64,000 bases of DNA from Dactylosporangium sucinum (GTDB lineage: Bacteria > Actinomycetota > Actinomycetes > Mycobacteriales > Micromonosporaceae): assembly GCF_014647515.1 (NCBI RefSeq), contig NZ_BMPI01000048.1, positions 1-64,000 of the forward strand. The letters are read 5' to 3'. The first letter of the stretch is position 1. Each line of letters opens with the position of its first letter. A model generated the notes under the pieces. That model was not told the origin of the DNA and searched no databases. It was given only the letters and a program-made list of their open reading frames with translations. A program made the position numbers and the translations under genes. Positions 34,940-42,600 of this stretch are shown piece by piece.

Positions 34940-36337
34940 ATGACTGTCGCGGCCGCCGGCGAGATGTGCCGCCTCACCATCTGCGGGCCGTCCCGCCAGG
35001 TCGAGGTGGCGGTACCGGCGCATGTCGTCGTGTCCGACCTCCTGCCGGTGCTGGTCGAGCAGCTGGGCGAGAACCTCGTCGAGTCCGGCCTGCTGCACGG
35101 CGGCTGGGTCCTGCAGCGCCTCGGCGCCGCCCCGCTCGACCAGGGGTCGACCGTCGCCGCACTGGGGCTGCACGACGGCGACATGGTCCACCTCCGGCCC
35201 CGGGCCGAGCAGATCCCGCCGGTCGACTTCGACGACCTGATCGACGGCATCGCCACCGGGGTGCAGGAGCGACCCGGCCGCTGGCAGCCGGCGCTGACCC
35301 GGTGGGCCGCCCTGGCGGCGGCCGCGCTGCTGCTCGCCACCGGCGTCGCCGCGCTCGGGCTCCCCGGCCACGCCGGTCACCGCGCCCTCGCCGCCGGCGG
35401 GCTCGCGCTCGCCTGCCTCGTCGGCTCCGTCGTCGCCACGTTCGCCGTCGGCGAGCGGCCGTTCGGCGTCGCCTTCGCCGTCGCCGCCGTCGGGTACGCC
35501 GGGCTCGCCGGCCTGCTCGCGGCAGACCCGCGCGTCGGTGTGGTAGGCCTCCGGTCGGACGCTCCGGCGCTGTTCACCGGGGCGGTCGCCGTCGTGGCCA
35601 TGGCCGGCATCGCCGCGCTCACGATCGCCCATGCCCGCCCGCTCCTGCTCGGCGTCGTCGTGGCCGGCCTGCTGACCGCGGGGGCGACGGCGCTGGGCGC
35701 CTTCGCCGGCCTGGGCATGGTGGAGTCGGCCGCCGCGCTGCTGGTGGCGTCCACGCTCGCCGCGATGATGGTCCCGCTGCTGGCCTTCCGGCTCGCCGGG
35801 CTCCGGCTGGCGCCGCTGCCGACGAAGCCCGAGCACCTCCAGGAGGAGCTCGACCCCATTCCGAGCACCACGCTGCTGCCCCGGGCCGCGACCGCCGACC
35901 GGCTGATGAGCGCGCTGTACGGCGGGCTCGCCGCCCCGACGGCAGCGGGCGTCGTCATCGTCGGCGCGGCCCCCGGATGGGCACCGGCGACCCTGGCCGG
36001 GCTGGTCGTGCTGGTCCGCTGCCTGGCCGCCCGCCCGATGACGAGCGGCTGGCACCGGCTGGCCCAACTGCTGCCCGCCGCGGCCGGCGGGGTCACCCTT
36101 GCCCTCGCGTGGGCGGCATCCGGCAGCCCGCTGACCCGCGTCGCCGGGGCGGCGCTCGCCGTGCCGCTGGGCGTCGCGCTGCTCCTCCTGATCGCCCGGA
36201 TCCTGCCCGGCCGCCGCCCCACCCCGTACTGGGGGCGCGCCGGCGACCTGCTCCAGACGCTCGCCGCGACCGCGATCCTGCCGGTGTTCCTCGCCGTCCT
36301 GAACGTGTACGGTCTCGTCCGCGGAATCGGCGGCTGA
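34940..36337 (+). CDS. eccD: EccD, type VII secretion membrane channel component
   Basis: A 465-residue protein. Residues about 1-95 form a ubiquitin-like (YukD-like) domain (CRLTICGPSRQVEVAVPAHV ending in LHDGDMVHLRP). Next comes a short cytosolic linker, then about eleven membrane helices from residue 115 to the end, the standard EccD plan. EccD dimers form the membrane-embedded wall of the ESX pore. The next gene, eccB, starts 6 bases after its stop. The start at 34940 begins exactly before the ubiquitin-like domain. Confidence 0.93.
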   Translation: MTVAAAGEMCRLTICGPSRQVEVAVPAHVVVSDLLPVLVEQLGENLVESGLLHGGWVLQRLGAAPLDQGSTVAALGLHDGDMVHLRPRAEQIPPVDFDDLIDGIATGVQERPGRWQPALTRWAALAAAALLLATGVAALGLPGHAGHRALAAGGLALACLVGSVVATFAVGERPFGVAFAVAAVGYAGLAGLLAADPRVGVVGLRSDAPALFTGAVAVVAMAGIAALTIAHARPLLLGVVVAGLLTAGATALGAFAGLGMVESAAALLVASTLAAMMVPLLAFRLAGLRLAPLPTKPEHLQEELDPIPSTTLLPRAATADRLMSALYGGLAAPTAAGVVIVGAAPGWAPATLAGLVVLVRCLAARPMTSGWHRLAQLLPAAAGGVTLALAWAASGSPLTRVAGAALAVPLGVALLLLIARILPGRRPTPYWGRAGDLLQTLAATAILPVFLAVLNVYGLVRGIGG

Positions 36338-36342
36338 GCGCG

Positions 36343-37731
36343 GTGCAGTCGAGACGAGACCAGGTCCAGGCCCAGTCCTACACGCTCGGCCGGCTGACGG
36401 CCGCCCTGGTCATGGCCGAGCCGGAGGCGCTGGAGAACCCCCATCGGCGGGTCCTCACCGGCATGCTCGCCGGGCTGCTGATCGGCGGTCTCCTGGTGGG
36501 CGGGTTCACCGTCTTCGGCTTCCTCAAGCCGGGCGGTGCCAAGCGATGGCAGGAGCCGGAGACGCTCATCGTCGAGAAGGAGTCGGGCGGCCGGTTCGTG
36601 CTGGTCGACGGCCGGCTTCGACCGGTGTACAACTACGCGTCCGCGGCCCTGATCTTCGGCAAGCGGCCCGCGCTGGTGACCGTGTCGGCGGCGTCGCTGC
36701 GGTCCGTCCCGCGGGGTATGCCGATCGGCATCGTCGGCGCGCCCGAGTCGACCCCGGACGCCGCCGGGCTCGCGGGCGTCGGGTGGGAGGTCTGTGCGCT
36801 CAGTGGGACGGACCCGACCGGGGCGGCGCGGACCGGCACGCTCCTCGTCCTCGCCCGGGGCGGCGGCACCACGGTCGGCGACGACAGCGGCTTCACCGTG
36901 ACCGCGCCGGGTGGCCAGGTCTTCCTGATCTGGAACGGCCAGCGGTTCGCGCTGACCCGGTCGTGGATCCCGCGGGTGCTCGGCTACTCCGCGGCCCCCG
37001 CGGTCGCGGCGAACTGGCTCAACCAGGTGCCGCCCGGACCGGACATCGCACCGGTCGACGTCGCGGGCCGGGGTGACGCGGGCCCGGTCGTCGACGGGCG
37101 GCAGACCCGGGTCGGGCAGGTCTTCGTCGCCCGCGTCGTCGGTACCCCCGACCGCTACTTCCTGCTGCTGCGCGACGGACTGAGCCCGATCGGCGCGACG
37201 GCGGTCGCACTGGTGCTCGGGAACCCGGACACCGGCGCGGCGTATCCGGGTTCACCGGTGCGCCCGCTGGAACTCACCGCGGGCGCGCTCGCCCAGCTGC
37301 CGATGTCGACCCAGCCGGCGCTCCCGGCCGGACTCCCCCAACGGCCGCCGGCCCAGGCGGGCCTGCCGGCCGGCCAGACGTGGTGCGTGCAACGCGCCAC
37401 GCCGGAGGGACCGGCCCGGGCGACCATGCGCGCCGCCCCGGCCGTGACGGTCGCCGGGGACGCGCCGGTCGTCGACCGGACCGAGCAGACCGCGACCGCC
37501 GTGCTGGCCGCGCCCGGCGTCGGCGGACTGGTCCGCCAGGGCCGCGCCGGGCAGGCGAACGGCACCAGCTACTTCCTCGTCACCGACGCCGGGGTGAAGT
37601 TCCCGATCGCCAGCGCCGACGCGGCGAAAGCGCTCGGCTACGCCCTCGAGGGAGCCCGGACAGTGCCCGCCGCGCTGCTGTCCCTGCTGCCCACCGGGCC
37701 GGTGCTGGACGTGGCGGCGGCGAGGAGGTGA
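36343..37731 (+). CDS. eccB: EccB, type VII secretion membrane/periplasmic component
   Basis: A 462-residue protein with the EccB opening QSRRDQVQAQSYTLGRLTAALV and one membrane helix (LTGMLAGLLIGGLLVGGFTVFGF, about residues 38-62). A large extracytoplasmic domain follows with the repeated RFVLVDGRLRPVYNYASA, FLIWNGQRFAL and YFLVTDAGVKFPI elements that form the R1-R4 repeat fold. Two cysteines (near ALSGTDP and TWCVQ) may form a disulfide. GTG 36343 is the only reasonable start after eccD and the two genes appear translationally coupled. EccB dimers crown the ESX pore outside the membrane and contact the mycosin. Confidence 0.93.
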   Translation: MQSRRDQVQAQSYTLGRLTAALVMAEPEALENPHRRVLTGMLAGLLIGGLLVGGFTVFGFLKPGGAKRWQEPETLIVEKESGGRFVLVDGRLRPVYNYASAALIFGKRPALVTVSAASLRSVPRGMPIGIVGAPESTPDAAGLAGVGWEVCALSGTDPTGAARTGTLLVLARGGGTTVGDDSGFTVTAPGGQVFLIWNGQRFALTRSWIPRVLGYSAAPAVAANWLNQVPPGPDIAPVDVAGRGDAGPVVDGRQTRVGQVFVARVVGTPDRYFLLLRDGLSPIGATAVALVLGNPDTGAAYPGSPVRPLELTAGALAQLPMSTQPALPAGLPQRPPAQAGLPAGQTWCVQRATPEGPARATMRAAPAVTVAGDAPVVDRTEQTATAVLAAPGVGGLVRQGRAGQANGTSYFLVTDAGVKFPIASADAAKALGYALEGARTVPAALLSLLPTGPVLDVAAARR

Positions 37732-37798
37732 GGCCACAGACGATCCGGCCGGACCGAACCGGCACCACCTGCAACGAAGATACGAAAGGTGAGCACCA

Positions 37799-38098
37799 AT
37801 GACCACGCCGCTGGGCAACTCCGTAGACGAATACACCATCACCCAAACGCTGAACGCCTTCGAAACCACCATGGCCAATGTCAATGCCGCGATCCAGGCG
37901 GTCGAAGCCGTCGGCTCGTCCGTGCCGTGGACCGGGGTCGCCGCGAACAAGTACCGCACCTCCCTCTCCGACTGGATCAACGGTGTGCAGACCGTGAAGA
38001 ACGGTCTGGAGCAGCTCCGCTCGTCGATGACCCAGCACCTGAGCATCTCGAGCAATGCCGAAGACGAGTCGGCCCAGCACGCCCAGTGGTACGCCTGA
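37799..38098 (+). CDS. WXG100-family (ESAT-6-like) secreted protein 1
   Basis: A 99-residue helical hairpin protein with WTG at residues 44-46, exactly at the centre, the WXG turn of the family. The flanking helices are amphipathic (YTITQTLNAFETTMANVNAAIQAV and ANKYRTSLSDWINGVQTVKNGL). There is no signal peptide, as expected for type VII export. It is followed by a second small helical protein at 38130, the probable heterodimer partner. AAAGGTGAG precedes ATG 37799. Confidence 0.92.
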   Translation: MTTPLGNSVDEYTITQTLNAFETTMANVNAAIQAVEAVGSSVPWTGVAANKYRTSLSDWINGVQTVKNGLEQLRSSMTQHLSISSNAEDESAQHAQWYA

Positions 38099-38129
38099 CC
38101 GGCCGGAGAGGACCCGAGAGGAATCGCAC

Positions 38130-38426
38130 ATGGCAACCTATTCGCTGAACCCGAACGGCCTGCTCGACTCGAGCGAGGAGCTGCGCGGCGTCACCAGGTC
38201 GATCGAGAACGCGCTGGCCGACCTCAACGGGTACGTCAACCAGTTCATCACCGCCAACGCCGGTGGCGCGGCCTCGTCGTACCAGGTCGCGCAGACCACC
38301 TGGAACAGCGGCCTCGACCAGATGAACGCCGCGTTGGACCGCGGCGCCACCGCGATCGACGAGATCCGCAGCAACTACCAGATCGCCGACACCCAGGGCG
38401 CGTCGCTGTTCGAAGGCAACGTCTAG
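38130..38426 (+). CDS. WXG100-like secreted protein 2 (partner, with YxxxD signal)
   Basis: A 98-residue helical protein without a clear WXG turn. The centre reads ANAGGAASSYQVAQTTW. A Y83-QIA-D87 sequence follows the second helix, matching the YxxxD/E secretion signal found on one subunit of type VII heterodimers, so this chain probably carries the EccC-binding tail. The ATG at 38130 has GAGAGGA about 8 bases upstream. An in-frame ATG at 38055 would overlap the upstream gene and add a Pro/Arg-rich non-helical leader, so it is rejected. Confidence 0.88.
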   Translation: MATYSLNPNGLLDSSEELRGVTRSIENALADLNGYVNQFITANAGGAASSYQVAQTTWNSGLDQMNAALDRGATAIDEIRSNYQIADTQGASLFEGNV

Positions 38427-38441
38427 GCCGAAGGAGACGGC

Positions 38442-38801
38442 ATGCCACTCACCAGCGACGACGCCTATTTCGGGCGTGCGGTCAACATCAACCTGACGGT
38501 CGCGGAGGAGGTCACGGTCTCGCCGCAGGGCGACATCCAGACCATCACCCTCAAGCCGGGTCACACCAGGTTCTCGCTCGGCACCCAGGTGCAGACGGCG
38601 GTCGCCACCGTCGGCGTGAACCTGCACGCCAAGCTGACGGACATCGGCAGCACCGCCAACAACCGCGCCGCCCAGGCGAACCTGTTCGCCACCGTCACGG
38701 ACGACGCCGAGAACATGAACGACATCCGCGCGCAGGAGTTCCTCGGCGATGCGCCGGCGTGGAACACGTCGTCATCCACCACCGGCAACACCGGCGGCTA
38801 G
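38442..38801 (+). CDS. Small ESX-cluster protein of unknown function
   Basis: A 119-residue protein directly after the WXG100 pair (15-base gap, GAAGGAG ribosome-binding site). It starts with a short β-like segment (VNINLTVAEEVTVSPQGDIQTITL) and continues with one long helix from about residue 45 to 100. It ends in a Ser/Thr/Gly-rich tail. No family is recognised. The size and place suggest a third small type VII substrate or chaperone. A perfect 30-base palindrome follows it. Confidence 0.75.
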   Translation: MPLTSDDAYFGRAVNINLTVAEEVTVSPQGDIQTITLKPGHTRFSLGTQVQTAVATVGVNLHAKLTDIGSTANNRAAQANLFATVTDDAENMNDIRAQEFLGDAPAWNTSSSTTGNTGG

Positions 38802-38814
38802 CCGGACCCACCCC

Positions 38815-38844
38815 GGGCGGCCGGCACCGCGGTGCCGGCCGCCC
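38815..38844. terminator. Perfect 30-bp palindrome after the small ESX substrates
   Basis: GGGCGGCCGGCACC, two bases, then the exact reverse complement. It begins 14 bases after the stop at 38801 and lies before the next gene at 38895. It probably attenuates or ends transcription so that the WXG100 genes are expressed more than the large downstream genes. Confidence 0.75.
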
Positions 38845-38894
38845 GGCCACGACTGACGCAGCTCGCTGGCGTGATGAGTTGAGGAGCCCCCACG

Positions 38895-41066
38895 ATGACA
38901 CAGCCGATGGACTGGACCCCCACGGTCCGCGACATCCTCGGCGCGGAGGAGGACATCGACTCGACGCGCGTCAGCAACCCGGCCTGGATCGGTCTCGACA
39001 TGTCGTTCTGGGAGTCCCGGTGGTCCACCGAAGAGGACTACCAGCGCCCGTGGGAGCACTGGATGCCCAACGGCTCGGACTGGAACAAGATCACCCTGTA
39101 CCGGGTGCGCAAGGACGGCGACAGCACGAACTTCCAGCTCATCCGAGCCACGGTCTACTTCTACGAAGGTGGCGACAACTCGCCGTCGAAACAGGCCAAG
39201 CTGCTGGTCGACACCAGCCGGTCGATCATCGACGGCATCGACACAAACCAGTATCTCGACCCGGCGATGTTCCGTGACGTAGCCACCCGCTTCCGCAACG
39301 TCCACGACTACCTCACCGGCGACGGCCAGACGCAGCTCCGCTCGATCTATGACGAGATCGAGAACGGCGGCGTGATCGAGGGCTCGGCGGCGGACGCCTT
39401 CGCCTGGGCCATCCGCGACATGTTCCTCGGGATGCAGCAACTCGGCGCGAACATCAGCGGCCGGTTCCTGGTCGACCACAACATCTACGTGAACACCGGC
39501 TGGCCGTACGTGCTGGACGAGGCGGCCACGGAGATCGACCGGTTCCGCGACAGCCTGTGGAACGCGTGGCAGGCGTACACGGCATGGGAGCACTACGACC
39601 CGAACACTCTCGTCGATGCCCTGCTCAAGTCGATGGAGCACCAGGTCGACATCGCCGACAGACTCAACTACACGGGGGACGGCGACCGGCAGGAGGCGTG
39701 GACCTTCGACTTCAGCTGGCTCTTCAGCAGCGCCGGCAACGCCACCTACGACCTGATCCAGCAGTCCGAGTGGGTCCGGCTGAACGACGACCTGAAGCAG
39801 GAGTGGATCAGCCACTACGACGACCTCGACCAGGCGGCGCAGGTGGCCACGCGCAACCTCATCAGCAGCTACAACGACCTGCTGGCGGCGTTCGGGCGCG
39901 GTGTCATCAACCTTCCGCACCTGCCGTACCCGGGGACGAACCCCTTCGGCGAGGGGCCGGGCAACGAGAACGAGTTCAACGGCCCGGGGACCGGCGACAT
40001 TCCGCCCGAGACCGGTGGTTCGGACGGCTCGGTGCCACCGCCGTCGGAGAGCGGAGGCTTCGACGGCGCGGGCGACGGCTTCGGCGGCGGCTCCGGCGGC
40101 GGCTCCGGCGGCATCGGCGGGACGGAGTTCGGCGCCGGCACAGGCGGCCTCGACGGCGCGGGCGGCGGCTCGGGCGGCGGCTCGGGCGGCATCGGCGGGA
40201 CGGAGCTCGGCGCGGGCCTCGACGGCCCGGGAGGCGGCTCGGGCAGCATCGGCGGAACCGAGTTCGGCGGCGGCTCAGGCGGCCTCGGCGGGACCGGCCT
40301 CGACGGCTCGGGGGTCGGCTCGGGCGGCGGCACGGGCGGCCTCGGCGGCGTGATCGGAGCCGGCATGAACACCGGAGCGGGCCTCGGCACCGGTGGGCTC
40401 GGCAGCAGCGGCCGGTCCGGCGCGGTCGTGGGCAGCGGCGGTTCCGATGACGACACCGGGGCCGGCCTGGGTACCGGTGGCCTCGCCGGCGGTACGCCGT
40501 CCCCACTCGACCCCGACGACCTCGGCTTCGGCGGGTCCGGCGGCTTCGGCTCCGGCGGCACCACCGGCGGCGATCTCGGCGGCTTCGGCTCGGGCAGCGG
40601 CCTGACACCGGACAGGTCCGGCGGCTTCGTCCTCGGGCCGCTGGGAACTCCCCCAGCGGGCTACACGCCATCGGGAATCACCAACTTCCCGGCCGCGGCC
40701 GTGGCCGGTGGAGCGCTCGCGTCGGGCGGCCAGAACATCGGCGGACTGCCCGGCGCCATGGCCTACCCGACGCCGGCGTCGGACGGCGGCTCCACCGGCG
40801 CCGCGAGCTCCATGGGCGGCATGCCGTTCATGCCGCCCATGGGCGGGATGGGCAACTCCGGCAACCAGAACGAGAAGGAGCGGGAACGCACCACCTGGCT
40901 GGCCGAGGAGGAGGACGTCTGGGGTACCGACCCGGACGTCACGGCCGCCGTCATCGGCAGGGAGGACGTCGAGCCCGAGCCGGCGACCCGGCCGTCCCGC
41001 CGCCCCACCCAGCCCCGCACGACGCCGCCCACGTACGAGCCCTCGCGCGGGCGCGGTACCCGGTAA
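38895..41066 (+). CDS. Large Gly-rich ESX-associated substrate-like protein
   Basis: A 723-residue protein with three parts. Residues 1-350 are mainly helical with many Trp and Asp (for example WIGLDMSFWESRW, then helices such as YLTGDGQTQLRSIYDEI), probably a PPE/LXG-like interaction domain. Residues about 380-640 are extremely Gly/Ser-rich with repeated IGGTEFG units. The C-terminus has a conserved-looking acidic motif TWLAEEEDVWGTDPDVTAAVIGRED, seen in large ESX-cluster proteins of actinomycetes. Function is not established; a secreted partner or substrate of the system is likely. The ATG follows GAGGAGCCCC. Confidence 0.75.
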   Translation: MTQPMDWTPTVRDILGAEEDIDSTRVSNPAWIGLDMSFWESRWSTEEDYQRPWEHWMPNGSDWNKITLYRVRKDGDSTNFQLIRATVYFYEGGDNSPSKQAKLLVDTSRSIIDGIDTNQYLDPAMFRDVATRFRNVHDYLTGDGQTQLRSIYDEIENGGVIEGSAADAFAWAIRDMFLGMQQLGANISGRFLVDHNIYVNTGWPYVLDEAATEIDRFRDSLWNAWQAYTAWEHYDPNTLVDALLKSMEHQVDIADRLNYTGDGDRQEAWTFDFSWLFSSAGNATYDLIQQSEWVRLNDDLKQEWISHYDDLDQAAQVATRNLISSYNDLLAAFGRGVINLPHLPYPGTNPFGEGPGNENEFNGPGTGDIPPETGGSDGSVPPPSESGGFDGAGDGFGGGSGGGSGGIGGTEFGAGTGGLDGAGGGSGGGSGGIGGTELGAGLDGPGGGSGSIGGTEFGGGSGGLGGTGLDGSGVGSGGGTGGLGGVIGAGMNTGAGLGTGGLGSSGRSGAVVGSGGSDDDTGAGLGTGGLAGGTPSPLDPDDLGFGGSGGFGSGGTTGGDLGGFGSGSGLTPDRSGGFVLGPLGTPPAGYTPSGITNFPAAAVAGGALASGGQNIGGLPGAMAYPTPASDGGSTGAASSMGGMPFMPPMGGMGNSGNQNEKERERTTWLAEEEDVWGTDPDVTAAVIGREDVEPEPATRPSRRPTQPRTTPPTYEPSRGRGTR
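40072..40350 (+). repeat. Gly-rich coding repeats
   Basis: Imperfect tandem repeats coding for (GGSGG)n and three IGGTE(F/L)G(A/G)G units (around 40121, 40190 and 40248). The DNA is dominated by GGC and TCC/TCG codons and is prone to slippage. Confidence 0.8.
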
Positions 41067-41087
41067 TCGAAAACGGAAGGCAAGAGC

Positions 41088-41504
41088 ATGTCCACGTCAT
41101 GGCACGAAGAAATCGAGCGGGCGTACGCCGAGCTCGAACAGAGCCAGCAGGCCATCGCCCAGGTGCAGCACGACATGGCCGGCCGGACGATCACGGCCAC
41201 GTCCAAGAACCGGACAGTCTCCGTCGTCGTCGACGCGCAGGGGGAGGTGCTCGACGTCAAGTTCCCCACGCGCGCCTACCGCTCGATGCCCACACCCGAG
41301 CTGAGCGCGCTGCTGGTCGAAACCATCGGACAGGCCCGCCGGCAGGCTACGGCCGAGCTCGCGTCCATGTTCTCGGCCGTCCTTCCCCAGGCGACGCCGA
41401 TCGCCGACATGCTGAACGGCACCGCCGACATCGACGAGATGATGCGCGAGGTGATGCGCCAGATGCCCGACATGCCCGGCGCGCCGAGCCCGGATCGGAG
41501 CTGA
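41088..41504 (+). CDS. YbaB/EbfC-like protein of the ESX locus
   Basis: A 138-residue protein with an N-terminal helix (HEEIERAYAELEQSQQAIAQVQ) and a β-sheet with TITATSKNRTVSVVVDAQGEVLDVKF. Long helices follow (SALLVETIGQARRQATAELASM), which is the YbaB/EbfC fold. Free-standing YbaB binds DNA, whereas homologues in ESX loci (EspL-like) are thought to act as partners of secreted proteins. It follows the Gly-rich gene by 21 bases, with a GAAGG ribosome-binding site. The acidic Met-rich tail is typical of the ESX-linked version. Confidence 0.82.
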   Translation: MSTSWHEEIERAYAELEQSQQAIAQVQHDMAGRTITATSKNRTVSVVVDAQGEVLDVKFPTRAYRSMPTPELSALLVETIGQARRQATAELASMFSAVLPQATPIADMLNGTADIDEMMREVMRQMPDMPGAPSPDRS

Positions 41505-41509
41505 CGGCC

Positions 41510-41833
41510 GTGACCGCACCACTGCACGGCGACACCGACCTGCTGCGCAGCGAGGCGTTCGAGCCGTTCGTCGGGCACATGGACGGCGTCCACGACGACT
41601 TCGAGACCGCGATCGGCGACTGCCTGCCGATCGCGGACACGATCCGCGACTCGTCCGACCAGATCCTGAACGACGGCATGGCCGAGCAGGTGGAGTACGC
41701 CCGCCTCATCATGCTCGGCATTCGCGACCTCTCCGCCGGCGACGCCGGCCAGGTGGAGTACCTCCGTCAGCAGATCGGCGGCGTCGAGGACCTCAACACC
41801 GACGTCGCCAACTTCGGCCGTACCACCACCTGA
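41510..41833 (+). CDS. Small helical ESX-cluster protein
   Basis: A 107-residue, acidic, all-helical protein starting at GTG 41510, 5 bases after the YbaB-like stop. Its DLLRSEAFEPFVGHMDGVHDDFETAIGDC start and the 90-residue heptad-like body resemble WXG100-size helical proteins, but there is no WXG turn. It is the last gene before the giant protein, 47 bases away, and may be its chaperone or co-secreted partner. Unrecognised family. Confidence 0.75.
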   Translation: MTAPLHGDTDLLRSEAFEPFVGHMDGVHDDFETAIGDCLPIADTIRDSSDQILNDGMAEQVEYARLIMLGIRDLSAGDAGQVEYLRQQIGGVEDLNTDVANFGRTTT

Positions 41834-41880
41834 CGGCCGGCGTCGCCATGACGCCGGCCCCGATCAACGAAGGCGCAGCC

Positions 41881-42600
41881 GTGGAAATTGAGATCTCGGA
41901 ACGGCTCGCCGCCTTCCTGTACTGGATCACCGGGGAGAAGTTCCCCGGCGCCAAGGCGATGCGGCTGTTCAAGCTGGCTACCGGGTTCTTCGCGGCGGCG
42001 GACGGCACCGAGGCCGCCCGCCCGAAGCTCGCCGTCGCGGTCCGTCGCGTCCGCGACGGCGTGGGAGGCAGGTCGCAGGAGGCCTTCCTCAACAGCATGA
42101 ACGACTACGTCAGCTCGCCCGGCTACGTCACCACCGCCGCGGACCACCTGCGAAGCGTCGCCAAGACCACGCAGGACGCGGGCACCCAGGTCCAGTACCA
42201 GAAGATGATGATCCTCGCGTCGACCGTCGAGATGTTCGCCGCGTTCGTGATCGCTTTCGCCTTCGCGCTGGCGAACCCGGGACCCGCGCTGGCCTGGCTC
42301 GCCGCCCGCATCGCGATCTTCCGCTTCATCATCCGGATCCTGTTCGCCCGCCTGGTCCTGGCGGCGCTGCTCGTCGTCGGCAGCGAGTCGGCGACCGAGG
42401 GCCTGATGGACGCCATCATCCAGCGGATCCAGATGCTGCTCGGCACGCGGCGAAACTTCGACGAGTCGCAGTTCTGGCAGTCCGTGCGCGACGGCACGAT
42501 CGCCGGCGTCATCGGGTCCCTCCTCGGCCCCGCGTTCGCCAACGTCGGCAGGCTCATGACCAGGGCCCACGTGCCGACCAACATGATCCCCGACGGCCCG
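41881..42600 (+). other. Giant protein: WXG100-like delivery domain
   Basis: Residues 1-240. Amphipathic helices with FLYWITGEKFPGAKAMRLFKLA are followed by strongly hydrophobic helices at about 108-136 and 138-166 (MFAAFVIAFAFALA; IAIFRFIIRILFARLVLAAL). This matches the N-terminal module of actinomycete type VII toxins and suggests export by the ESX genes upstream. Confidence 0.75.

Noticed and set aside
32652-34943. A 763-codon plus-strand frame
   Set aside because: Antisense to eccC, whose three Walker A motifs settle the coding strand.
40072-40350. CRISPR-like or PE_PGRS-like repeats
   Set aside because: The repeats are in-frame Gly/Ser codons inside one gene, not spaced direct repeats, and the N-terminus lacks a PE domain.
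41848-41880. ATG 41848 as start of the giant protein
   Set aside because: In frame, but without a good ribosome-binding site. GTG 41881 has GAAGG 7 bases upstream and begins exactly at the conserved delivery-domain sequence.
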